DNA of 64,000 nucleotides from Bacteroidales bacterium. GTDB lineage: Bacteria; Bacteroidota; Bacteroidia; Bacteroidales; Paludibacteraceae. This document shows, piece after piece, positions 35,378-42,966 of this stretch (its first letter is position 1; the number at the start of each line of letters is the position of its first letter). The stretch lies in assembly GCA_015061145.1 (NCBI GenBank), contig SUXD01000001.1, positions 1-64,000 on the forward strand, given 5' to 3'. Below the pieces are notes generated by a model. It ran no database searches. It saw only the letters and a program-made list of their open reading frames with translations, and was not told where the DNA came from. Both the position numbers and the translations under genes were made by a program.

Positions 35378-36063
35378 TGCTTATCTGATTTTGTTTTGTA
35401 ATTAGGGTAGAGTTTGCTCATTACTGTGTCTATTGATTCCTGACTGACTTTTTGTACTGAGCGAATGCGATATTCTACAGGGTCGTATTGGTAACATCCA
35501 ACGCAACCTTGTTCTTCGTTGTAGTTCTCGTCACCTTCATAGAAGGAATATGGATTACCTTCGATATTTCGAGCATCCCATCGTTTGTCTGTGGCTTTGC
35601 AGTTTTTGCATATTTGTCGTTTGATGTCGTTCGCAGCTTTGCAAAGAGGTTGAAAATCTTCAAGTTTCTGCGTTGATTGGTTAGAAATACGCATGTCGTT
35701 TTTTCTGCCGTCTTTGTGGTCTACTTCGATTTTCGTGTTTTCCGATGTTCCATTAACACCAAGCATTACGCATTTGCGTTTCCGTATTTCGTCACATATG
35801 TCTTTTCGAATAGTCTGATTGAAATGTGGTGCGTCGTTGAATCCTGTTAAGCGAATTGCATCAATGCGATTTCCTGGCGTTATACTCCTGTCAACGTCAA
35901 CATTGTATGTCCTTTGCAATGGTGATGACGCGCGTCCCCAACTCCAGCCGTTGCCGAGTTCTAAAGGTTTGTATTTGCCAATAAATTCGGATGTTTTAAC
36001 CCATCTACTTTCTCCTTTTTCGTTTGGTTGGGCTAGTTCAAGAAATAAGTCAATCAATCCCAT
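35374..36063 (-). CDS. HNH restriction endonuclease (probable)
   Basis: A 229-residue protein between two DNA methyltransferases. The C-terminal half has a beta-beta-alpha-metal (HNH) core: KIEVDHKDGRKND (112-123, D115 and H116 as metal and base candidates), then QPLCKAANDIK with N145. It is stiffened by a zinc ribbon from cysteines C152, C155, C187 and C190 (CKNC, CVGC). The N-terminal half (GNGWSWGRASSPLQRTY) is probably for site recognition and has no motif I know. HNH type IIS enzymes such as MnlI have the same partners, so it is most likely the nuclease of this system; the recognition site cannot be read. It follows the upstream methyltransferase by 2 bases. Confidence 0.75.
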   Translation of the reverse strand: MGLIDLFLELAQPNEKGESRWVKTSEFIGKYKPLELGNGWSWGRASSPLQRTYNVDVDRSITPGNRIDAIRLTGFNDAPHFNQTIRKDICDEIRKRKCVMLGVNGTSENTKIEVDHKDGRKNDMRISNQSTQKLEDFQPLCKAANDIKRQICKNCKATDKRWDARNIEGNPYSFYEGDENYNEEQGCVGCYQYDPVEYRIRSVQKVSQESIDTVMSKLYPNYKTKSDKQ

Positions 36064-36065
36064 AT

Positions 36066-36848
36066 TTATACCTCCTTTCTAAAAACAAAAACATATTCAT
36101 GCTTGAATAGAAAATTCCCATTCTTAAGTGCACGATAACGCCATAATCCTTCTTGTCCAATTTTGGCTCTGTTGCCGACCATGTCTTTGACAACAATACC
36201 TTTCAATGCGCATTTGAATTGCTTTTTAATTGCGTACATTAGGTAAAAACCAAGTGGGATGACTTCTCCGCTCTTGTAGATGTCGCCAATGACAAGAACT
36301 AAGTATTTCTTCTTTTTCAGATATTGGTATGCGGATTGGACAGAAGCGATAAATCGTTCGATGAAAAGATTTATGTCGGAAATATTTGATAAATCTTCGG
36401 TCTTGTCCGTGAATTTTACAATGTCTAAATATGGTGGATGTGCGATTATTATATCAAGTTTTTTCTTGTTCCAAAGTTCAAGGTCCGTTTTTATGTTGAC
36501 AGATGCTTTTGTGGATGTTGCATCGCAGTTGTGAATGAAAAACTCATTATGGTCTGAATCCTTCATTCTTTTTTCAACAAAGTCAATCACATCCTGATTG
36601 ATGTCGAAGCCGATATACTTACGTTTCAGTGTTTCGCACTCAAATAGAGTTGTTCCGCTCCCCATAAACAAGTCTGCTACGACGTCACCTACCTCGGTGT
36701 AACGCCGTATCATTTGATTTGGAATTTGCGGAGCAAAATTGCCGTGATAAAAATTAGAATGTTTGCCGCCTTTTGCTCGTGGACCTATAAGCCATAGGCT
36801 GTCGACATTGATGTCGAGTTCTTTCCAATGCTCCTTGTCAAGTTTCAT
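36066..36848 (-). CDS. DNA N6-adenine or N4-cytosine methyltransferase
   Basis: A 260-residue amino-methyltransferase. Motif X-like residues IPNQMIRRY (42-50) come first. The SAM motif I DLFMGSGTT (59-67) and motif IV AHPPY (136-140) follow, so the order is X-I-IV (class gamma). The catalytic motif is HPPY rather than the common DPPY, NPPY or SPPY, so adenine and cytosine specificity cannot be told apart. It is the first gene of the operon, and its ATG is preceded directly by a 7-bp hairpin (36849-36871). Paired with the C5 enzyme it suggests an asymmetric target needing a different modification on each strand. Confidence 0.85.
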   Translation of the reverse strand: MKLDKEHWKELDINVDSLWLIGPRAKGGKHSNFYHGNFAPQIPNQMIRRYTEVGDVVADLFMGSGTTLFECETLKRKYIGFDINQDVIDFVEKRMKDSDHNEFFIHNCDATSTKASVNIKTDLELWNKKKLDIIIAHPPYLDIVKFTDKTEDLSNISDINLFIERFIASVQSAYQYLKKKKYLVLVIGDIYKSGEVIPLGFYLMYAIKKQFKCALKGIVVKDMVGNRAKIGQEGLWRYRALKNGNFLFKHEYVFVFRKEV

Positions 36849-36871
36849 CGCCTTCAGGTTTTGGGAAGGCG
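36849..36871 (-). promoter_or_regulatory. inverted repeat abutting the start codon of the first methyltransferase
   Basis: CGCCTTC (36849-36855) and GAAGGCG (36865-36871) form a hairpin or operator directly against the ATG at 36848-36846. It could bind the helix-turn-helix of the C5 methyltransferase or fold in the mRNA to limit translation. Function is inferred from position only. Confidence 0.45.
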
Positions 36872-36968
36872 TTAAAGATGGAAAGAGGATGGATTCTTAG
36901 TGTTCTCTGTCTCATTTTCATTTGCCTTTCTGCGTTCAGCCACTTACCGATGAATGCAGGTACACAAA

Positions 36969-37027
36969 CAAATACCTCAGAGCATAAAAGAAGCGCGAAC
37001 TTCCCTTATTGAGCTCTGAGGTATTTG
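36969..37027. repeat. 15-bp perfect inverted repeat (hairpin A/B)
   Basis: Arm A, CAAATACCTCAGAGC (36969-36983), is the exact reverse complement of arm B (37013-37027). Inside, ATAAAAGAAG and CTTCCCTTAT extend the stem with two mismatches around the loop CGCGAA, giving a 59-base hairpin. Confidence 0.9.
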
Positions 37028-37128
37028 GCGTAACCCGCAAAATCAAATAAGTTCCGTCCACGCTAAGCGTGAACGTTCACTGAACTTATTCTTGATTCTG
37101 CATCTTCTAATCGCCAAATTTTCAGAGC
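37013..37128. repeat. nested imperfect inverted repeat (hairpin B/C)
   Basis: Arm B with three more bases, GCTCTGAGGTATTTGGCG (37013-37030), also pairs with arm C, CGCCAAATTTTCAGAGC (37112-37128), with one bulge. Inside, AATCAAATAAGTTC (37041-37054) pairs with 37082-37097 except for a 2-base bulge, and CACGC/GCGTG (37059-37071) forms the tip. Arm B can pair with A or with C but not both. Confidence 0.85.
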
Positions 37129-37252
37129 ATCTCGAATAAATAGCAAACGCTATGATTAATAATGTGTTACTTTGTTTTTTTTAGTGTTTTTTATTAATGT
37201 TTTTTTTATTGTCAATAGTATTAGCAAATATAAGGATTTGTTTTTATACCAA

Positions 37253-37287
37253 CAAAAAAAGAGGCCGCCAAAATTGGCAGCCTCTTT
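37253..37287 (-). terminator. terminator after ompA
   Basis: AAAGAGGC and GCCAA (37258-37271) pair with TTGGC and GCCTCTTT (37274-37287); one mismatch interrupts the stem. On the minus strand seven T follow. Confidence 0.9.
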
Positions 37288-37310
37288 GCTATGTTTTTTC
37301 AACGAAACGA

Positions 37311-39038
37311 TTATTTGTTTTCGTTGTTTTTCTTTCCGTCAACGAATGTCACGATGAACGCTTCGGGGAAAATCGCTTTGGCTTGGTTTCTCAATTTCAC
37401 AGCTTCGCTGTAGCTTGTAGTGTCGCCATAAGTGTATTTGTAGAGTCCGTCTTCCTCATAGTAGTTGATGTCTTTCAAACTGCCGAAAATTTCATTGTCA
37501 GTTTTTACAAATACTTTCTTGGCACACAGTTGAACGCGGTAAGTCACTTTGCCAATTTGTGTAGTGGCGCTGCTTTGCGTTGTTCCGAAATCATCGGTGC
37601 TCAAGAAGAAGTCGCATCTGCGTCGCAAGTCGTTTGACAAGTTTTCGTTGATGCTCTTTCCGTATCCGTTTCCTGTGATGCGGCTGGCATCGATGCCGTA
37701 TCTCGATACAAGCACTTTCTTAACGGCGTTCACGCGGTTGTCAGAAAGTTTCTGGTTGAATTCAACGCTTCCTCGTGGGTCGCAATAGCCGCGGATTTCG
37801 AGTTTTGCATCAGGGTCAGCCTGCATTTTCTTGGCAATTTCCTCGATGTTTCCTGCGTTTGCAGTCTGGTCGCTTGTGTTGTATGAACCAACGTTGAAGT
37901 AAACTGATTTGATCTTGTCAGAACCTTCGAGTGCGTTGTTGATAGCGCGTCCGTAGTAGTCAACGAAAGAACCTTTCGGAGTGTTCGGTTCGAGGTCGCG
38001 GATATCGGGCACACCGTCGCCGTCGCTGTCGAGTGTTTCATCGATAACAGGTTTAGCTGGCTCTTCTTTTACTACGATTGTGTCTTTCTTCGGTTCGTCA
38101 CATCCGTTTTCGATAATCTTGTTGATGCAAGGAGCATATTCGCTCAATACAGCTTTCAAGCTATCCAATTGAATTTGCTGTTCAGCATTTTCTTTAGCCA
38201 ATGTTTCGCAGCAAGTTGGGTCTTCGTTGTTGGCTTCTTGCTGGAATCTCTTTTCTGCGTATCCCATGCAGATGTTGCGCATGTGCGGTTTCTTGCTTGC
38301 TCCGAATTTGTAGCGGATGCCGAGTGTAGTGCTCAGCAGCACATCGTCAGATGTTCCCTGCATCGGTTTGTCAGCTTCGAAGTTGTCTTTGTTGTACAGG
38401 CGTATCTGAGTGTTCCATGACAAAGCCCAGTTTCTGTGGAAGTTCCATTCTGCGTTCACGCCCATAGGAATTTGCATGGCGCGTCCGTGTTTCACTTCGT
38501 TAGGAGTCGGGATTTGAGTTCTTGTTCCGCTTGCCTGGATGTATATGCCAGAGTTCTTTGTTGATTCGGAATTGTAGAATGTCATACCGATTCCCACATT
38601 AAAATATACATTGAATTTGCAACGGCGGTAGCGATACAGCAGGTTAGCCACATTCAACGACATGTAAACAGAAGCGTTGTGTGTGTCGCCGGTGAAATCA
38701 AGTGCATCGTCTTCGGCACGCATAGGAATGAACATGTATTCAACTCCTACGCCCCACAAAGGGTTGAATGAGCGTTCGGCAGAAATACCGAGAGCCAAGT
38801 CGCCGCCACTTTTCGGGAATACGTTGTTGTACTTTTGTGCCACGTCACCGTCAAAGAATGACAAACCTACTTTTGCAGAAACAGACCACATAGAGAAATC
38901 GTCTCTGTATCTGTTCAGGGTTGGGCGTCCTTTTGCGGCAACATCATCGTCAATTTCATCCATATTGACCGTCATTTGAGCCGTCAAAGAGAGGATGCTT
39001 GCACAGAATAATGCGATAAGCAAATAAATCTTTTTCAT
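37311..39038 (-). CDS. OmpA-family outer-membrane protein with TSP3 and SPOR-like domains
   Basis: A 575-residue protein. Signal peptide (MKKIYLLIALFCASILSLTAQ), an N-terminal beta-barrel of about 250 residues with the family end GIRYKFGA, and a heptad-like linker (ENAEQQIQLDSLKAVL). A thrombospondin type 3 calcium repeat (DSDGDGVPDIRDLEPNTPKG) is followed by an OmpA peptidoglycan-binding domain (LEIRGYCDPRGSVEFNQKLSDNR) and a C-terminal SPOR-like domain (TYRVQLCAKKVF to FPEAFIVTF). It anchors the outer membrane to peptidoglycan. ATG at 39038 is preferred to 39080, which precedes the -7 element at 39067-39074. Terminator at 37253-37287. Confidence 0.88.
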   Translation of the reverse strand: MKKIYLLIALFCASILSLTAQMTVNMDEIDDDVAAKGRPTLNRYRDDFSMWSVSAKVGLSFFDGDVAQKYNNVFPKSGGDLALGISAERSFNPLWGVGVEYMFIPMRAEDDALDFTGDTHNASVYMSLNVANLLYRYRRCKFNVYFNVGIGMTFYNSESTKNSGIYIQASGTRTQIPTPNEVKHGRAMQIPMGVNAEWNFHRNWALSWNTQIRLYNKDNFEADKPMQGTSDDVLLSTTLGIRYKFGASKKPHMRNICMGYAEKRFQQEANNEDPTCCETLAKENAEQQIQLDSLKAVLSEYAPCINKIIENGCDEPKKDTIVVKEEPAKPVIDETLDSDGDGVPDIRDLEPNTPKGSFVDYYGRAINNALEGSDKIKSVYFNVGSYNTSDQTANAGNIEEIAKKMQADPDAKLEIRGYCDPRGSVEFNQKLSDNRVNAVKKVLVSRYGIDASRITGNGYGKSINENLSNDLRRRCDFFLSTDDFGTTQSSATTQIGKVTYRVQLCAKKVFVKTDNEIFGSLKDINYYEEDGLYKYTYGDTTSYSEAVKLRNQAKAIFPEAFIVTFVDGKKNNENK

Positions 39039-39066
39039 AATAAATAAGTTTATATCAAATTTTTGG

Positions 39067-39074
39067 CAAAGATA
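39067..39074 (-). promoter_or_regulatory. -7 promoter element of ompA
   Basis: TATCTTTG on the minus strand (plus CAAAGATA), 28 bases before the ompA ATG. It is divergent from the purL element only 13 bases away, so the two promoters must overlap. Confidence 0.65.
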
Positions 39075-39087
39075 ACCCATTTTTTCT

Positions 39088-39095
39088 TACTTTTG
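39088..39095 (+). promoter_or_regulatory. -7 promoter element of purL
   Basis: TACTTTTG on the plus strand, 26 bases before the purL ATG at 39122. The -33 region of this promoter covers the -7 element of ompA. Confidence 0.6.
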
Positions 39096-39121
39096 TAAAG
39101 AATTATAAAAAATTGCATTCG

Positions 39122-42100
39122 ATGATATTGTTTTTTCAATCCAACCAAAATACGGTGTATGCGGTGGAAAGCCCTTCAGCACTTGGTTCTGAAGGTGTGA
39201 AGAAAATGTGTTGGCTCTTTGGCGGTGCCGAATTTCAACAGGTGGAATCGTTGGACGGTTTCTTTGTGGGACCTCGTCGCGAAATGATAACCCCTTGGAG
39301 TACCAATGCTGTAGAAATCACTCAGAACATGGGTGTGAAAGGAATCGCCCGTATCGAGGAGTTTTTTAAAGTGGCAAGCAAAGATGCGGCTTACGACCCG
39401 ATGCTTTGCCGCATGTACGAAGGACTCAACCAAGAGGTGTTCACCATTACCAAAACTCCCGATCCCATAGTGTTTATCGACGACCTTGAGGCTTACAATG
39501 CGCAGGAAGGGTTGGCGCTGAGCAAAGATGAAATAGCTTATCTGAAGGGCGTGAGCGAGAAATATGGCCGTAAACTTACCGACAGTGAGGTGTTCGGCTT
39601 CTCGCAGGTGAATTCGGAACATTGCCGCCACAAGATTTTCAACGGCGTGTTTGTGATCGATGGCGAAGAGAAGGAACTTTCGCTTTTCAAGCTGATAAAG
39701 AAAACTTCACAGGAAAATCCGAACAACCTTGTTTCGGCCTACAAAGACAATGTGGCTTTCAATGAAGGTCCGGAAATCGAACAGTTTGCGCCGGCAAGCG
39801 GCGACAAGCCTGATTTCTTCAAGACTAAAAAGATAAAATCAGTGATTTCGCTGAAAGCGGAAACACACAACTTCCCGACAACGGTAGAACCTTTCAACGG
39901 CGCGGCTACAGGAACAGGCGGCGAGATTCGCGACCGTCTGGGCGGTGGTAAAGCTTCGTTGCCGATAGCGGGTACGGCGGTGTATATGACTTCCTATCCT
40001 CGTCCCGAAGGCGGCCGCGAATGGGAAAAACCGCTGAAAGAGCGCAAATGGCTTTATCAGACTCCGGAACAGATTCTGATAAAGGCTTCTAATGGCGCGT
40101 CAGACTTCGGAAACAAATTCGGTCAGCCGCTTATTTGCGGTTCGTTGCTTACATTCGAACACAACGAAAACGGCAAAATGCATGGCTTCGATAAAGTGAT
40201 AATGCTGGCGGGAGGTGTTGGCTTCGCTCGTAAACGTGATGCGCTGAAAGGCGATCCGCAACCCAAAGAGAAAGTGGTTGTGCTCGGTGGTGACAATTAT
40301 AGAATAGGTATGGGCGGTGGCGCAGTTTCCAGCGTCGATACCGGCGAGTATTCCAGCGGTATAGAACTGAATGCCGTGCAGCGCGCCAACCCCGAAATGC
40401 AGAAACGCGTGTCGAACGTCATCCGTACCTTGGCTGAATCGGAAGACAATCCGATAGTGTCGATTCACGACCATGGCGCAGGCGGTCACTTGAACTGTCT
40501 CTCGGAACTGGTTGAAGCTACAGGCGGCGAGATTGAAGTGGACAAACTGCCGATTGGCGACCCTACGCTTTCTGCCAAAGAGATTATCGGTAACGAGTCA
40601 CAAGAGCGTATGGGACTGCTTGTTCCGAAAGAGACATTGGATAAAATACAGAAAATCGCCGATCGTGAGCGTTCGCCGATGTATGTGGTGGGCGAAACGA
40701 CCGACGACATGAAGTTCGTGTTCAAGCAGAAGGACGGCGTTTGTCCTATCGACATGGAACTGGAAGACTTCTTCGGCAAAGCTCCCAAAACCTATATGCG
40801 CGACGAAACAGTGACAGAAACCTATTCGGATGTCGCTTACTCGCAAGACAAAATCAACGACTATATTAAAAATGTATTGCAACTCGAAGCTGTGGCTTGC
40901 AAAGATTGGCTGACGAACAAGGTTGACCGTTCGGTGACAGGAAAAATCGCCCGCCAGCAATGTCAGGGCGAGATTCAGCTTCCGCTGAGCGACCTTGGGG
41001 CTGTAGCGCTCGATTACAGAGGAAAGTCGGGTATTGCCACTTCTATCGGTCATGCGCCGCAGGCAGCAATGATTGACCCGGCTGCCGGCTCGGTTCTGGC
41101 TGTGGCAGAGTCGCTTACCAATATTGTGTTTGCACCGCTGGCTGAGAAATTGAAATCAGTGTCGTTGAGTGCCAATTGGATGTGGCCATGCAAGAATAAA
41201 GGCGAAGATGCTCGTTTGTATGAAGCTGTTCAGGCTTGCTCTGATTTCGTTTGCGAACTGGGCATCAATATCCCGACAGGAAAAGATTCGCTTTCGATGA
41301 CGCAGAAATACGGACAGGATAAAGTTTATTCTCCAGGTACAGTCATCATTTCGGCTGGCGCAGAGGTGAGCGACATTCGCAAGATTGTTTCTCCTGTAGT
41401 GCGCAACGACGAAAATGCACCGTTGTATTACATCGATTTCTCATTCGATTCGATGAAACTTGGCGGTTCGGCTTTCGCTCAGTCGTTGAACAAAATCGGC
41501 AAGGATGTACCTACCGTGAAAGATGCGGAGTATTTTGCCAACGCTTTCAATACTATTCAAGACTTGATAGAAAAAGGCTTAGTGATTGCAGGACACGACA
41601 TTTCGGCCGGAGGTATGATAACGACTTTGCTCGAAATGTGTTTCGCTAACACGAATGGCGGCTTGAAAGTGTCGTTGGATGAATTGGCGGAAACGGATAT
41701 TGTAAAAATCCTGTTCTCCGAAAATCCAGGCGTTATTATTCAAGCCAAAGACCGTTCGGTGGAGAAACTGCTGAAAGATGCAGAAGTGGGATTTGCAAGA
41801 ATAGCCGTTCCTGCTGCAGAGCGTACCATTGTTGTAGAAAAAGCGGGCGCTTCCTATCGCTTCGATATCGACGAGTTGCGCGATTTGTGGTTCAAGACTT
41901 CTTATTTGCTCGACCGTCGTCAGAGCGGCGAGGTTTGTGCAAAACAGCGCTTTGAGAACTATAAGAAACAACCATTGAAATTCAATTTCCTGCCGTCGTT
42001 CACTGGAAAAATGTCGCAGTATGGCATTTCGCCCGACAGAAAGCCAACTGGTATTAAGGCCGCTATCATCCGTGAAAAAGGTACGAACGGCGAACGCGAA

Positions 42101-42802
42101 ATGGCATATTCAATGTATTTGGCAGGTTTCGATGTGAAGGATGTGCATATGACAGACTTGACTTCGGGCAGAGAGACGCTGGAAGATGTGAATCTCATTG
42201 TGTTCTGCGGCGGATTCTCCAACTCGGATGTTTTAGGCTCGGCCAAAGGTTGGGCTGGCGGATTCCTGTATAACGAAAAGGCGAAAAAGGTGCTGGATAA
42301 TTTTTACAAGCGTCCCGACACGCTCTCGCTGGGTATCTGTAATGGTTGCCAGTTGATGGTAGAGCTTGGTCTGGTGAACCCTGAACATGACGAGAAACCC
42401 AAAATGCTGCACAACGATTCGCACAAATTCGAATCTACATATATTAATGTAAACATTCCGCAGAACAATTCTGTAATGTTCGGTTCGCTGTCTGGTTCGC
42501 GTCTTGGTATTTGGGTGGCGCACGGCGAAGGAAAATTCTATCTGCCGAAAGCTGAGAAAGAGTATAATGTAGTGGCAAAATACGCTTACGACGCTTATCC
42601 TGCCAATCCTAACGGTTCCGACTACAGTGTGGCGGGTATCGCTTCGGCCGACGGTCGCCATTTGGCCATGATGCCGCACTTGGAACGTGCGATATTCCCA
42701 TGGCAATGCGCCAACTATCCGGTTGAGCATCTGAATGACGAAGTGACACCATGGATAGAGGCTTTCGTAAATGCCAAGAATTGGATTATCAAGAATAGAT
42801 AA
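39122..42802 (+). CDS. purL: phosphoribosylformylglycinamidine synthase PurL
   Basis: A 1226-residue single-chain FGAM synthase (step four of purine synthesis), combining the synthetase and glutaminase that are separate proteins in many bacteria. The N-terminal domain is followed by two AIRS-like ATP-grasp halves (SLKAETHNFPTTVEPFNGAATG near 245, GHDISAGGMITTLLEM near 822). The C-terminal class I glutaminase has its nucleophile cysteine in LGICNGCQLM near 1073 and a histidine in WVAHGEGKF. ATG 39122 (MILFFQSNQN) matches relatives; TTG at 39113 is the alternative. Terminator at 42825-42853. Confidence 0.96.
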   Translation: MILFFQSNQNTVYAVESPSALGSEGVKKMCWLFGGAEFQQVESLDGFFVGPRREMITPWSTNAVEITQNMGVKGIARIEEFFKVASKDAAYDPMLCRMYEGLNQEVFTITKTPDPIVFIDDLEAYNAQEGLALSKDEIAYLKGVSEKYGRKLTDSEVFGFSQVNSEHCRHKIFNGVFVIDGEEKELSLFKLIKKTSQENPNNLVSAYKDNVAFNEGPEIEQFAPASGDKPDFFKTKKIKSVISLKAETHNFPTTVEPFNGAATGTGGEIRDRLGGGKASLPIAGTAVYMTSYPRPEGGREWEKPLKERKWLYQTPEQILIKASNGASDFGNKFGQPLICGSLLTFEHNENGKMHGFDKVIMLAGGVGFARKRDALKGDPQPKEKVVVLGGDNYRIGMGGGAVSSVDTGEYSSGIELNAVQRANPEMQKRVSNVIRTLAESEDNPIVSIHDHGAGGHLNCLSELVEATGGEIEVDKLPIGDPTLSAKEIIGNESQERMGLLVPKETLDKIQKIADRERSPMYVVGETTDDMKFVFKQKDGVCPIDMELEDFFGKAPKTYMRDETVTETYSDVAYSQDKINDYIKNVLQLEAVACKDWLTNKVDRSVTGKIARQQCQGEIQLPLSDLGAVALDYRGKSGIATSIGHAPQAAMIDPAAGSVLAVAESLTNIVFAPLAEKLKSVSLSANWMWPCKNKGEDARLYEAVQACSDFVCELGINIPTGKDSLSMTQKYGQDKVYSPGTVIISAGAEVSDIRKIVSPVVRNDENAPLYYIDFSFDSMKLGGSAFAQSLNKIGKDVPTVKDAEYFANAFNTIQDLIEKGLVIAGHDISAGGMITTLLEMCFANTNGGLKVSLDELAETDIVKILFSENPGVIIQAKDRSVEKLLKDAEVGFARIAVPAAERTIVVEKAGASYRFDIDELRDLWFKTSYLLDRRQSGEVCAKQRFENYKKQPLKFNFLPSFTGKMSQYGISPDRKPTGIKAAIIREKGTNGEREMAYSMYLAGFDVKDVHMTDLTSGRETLEDVNLIVFCGGFSNSDVLGSAKGWAGGFLYNEKAKKVLDNFYKRPDTLSLGICNGCQLMVELGLVNPEHDEKPKMLHNDSHKFESTYINVNIPQNNSVMFGSLSGSRLGIWVAHGEGKFYLPKAEKEYNVVAKYAYDAYPANPNGSDYSVAGIASADGRHLAMMPHLERAIFPWQCANYPVEHLNDEVTPWIEAFVNAKNWIIKNR

Positions 42803-42824
42803 ATTTCATAATGTTGAGCAGAAG

Positions 42825-42853
42825 CAGGTTGTCTGAGAAGACAGCCTGTTTTT
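42825..42853 (+). terminator. terminator after purL
   Basis: CAGGTTGTCT (42825-42834) pairs with AGACAGCCTG (42839-42848) with one G:U; five T follow. Confidence 0.85.
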
Positions 42854-42939
42854 GTTTTGGCTAATAATTAATTCCCAATATAAAATCAGAAGAAAGAATA
42901 CATCATACATAAATGCATTTTATCCATTGATTTATTCAT

Positions 42940-42947
42940 TATCTTTG
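42940..42947 (+). promoter_or_regulatory. -7 promoter element of the M16 peptidase
   Basis: TATCTTTG on the plus strand, 19 bases before the ATG at 42967. Confidence 0.65.
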
Positions 42948-42966
42948 TATTCTCAATGCGATTGGT

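Larger units (their letters stand above)
36872..37252. other. non-coding region with nested inverted repeats
   Basis: No convincing gene lies in this stretch upstream of the restriction-modification operon. It contains a strong hairpin (36969-37027) and a larger overlapping one (37013-37128), each described separately, a palindrome GAACGTTC at 37071-37078, and then about 100 bases of T-rich sequence without structure. A near-repeat TGCGTTCA/TGAATGCA (36931-36958) also pairs. No -7 element that would clearly serve the methyltransferase was found. Confidence 0.6.

Noticed and set aside
37013-37128. Invertible promoter flanked by inverted repeats
   Set aside because: The arms are imperfect, the inner part of about 80 bases is itself a hairpin with no -7 element, and no invertase gene is near. 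Not excluded, but less likely than an RNA or structural element.
36969-37128. Integron attC site
   Set aside because: The paired core sites RYYYAAC/GTTRRRY are not arranged at the ends, and no integrase is in the window.
37172-37357. 61-residue open frame in the T-rich spacer before ompA
   Set aside because: Composition is mainly F, C and R from T-runs, it crosses the ompA terminator, and it has no start signal.
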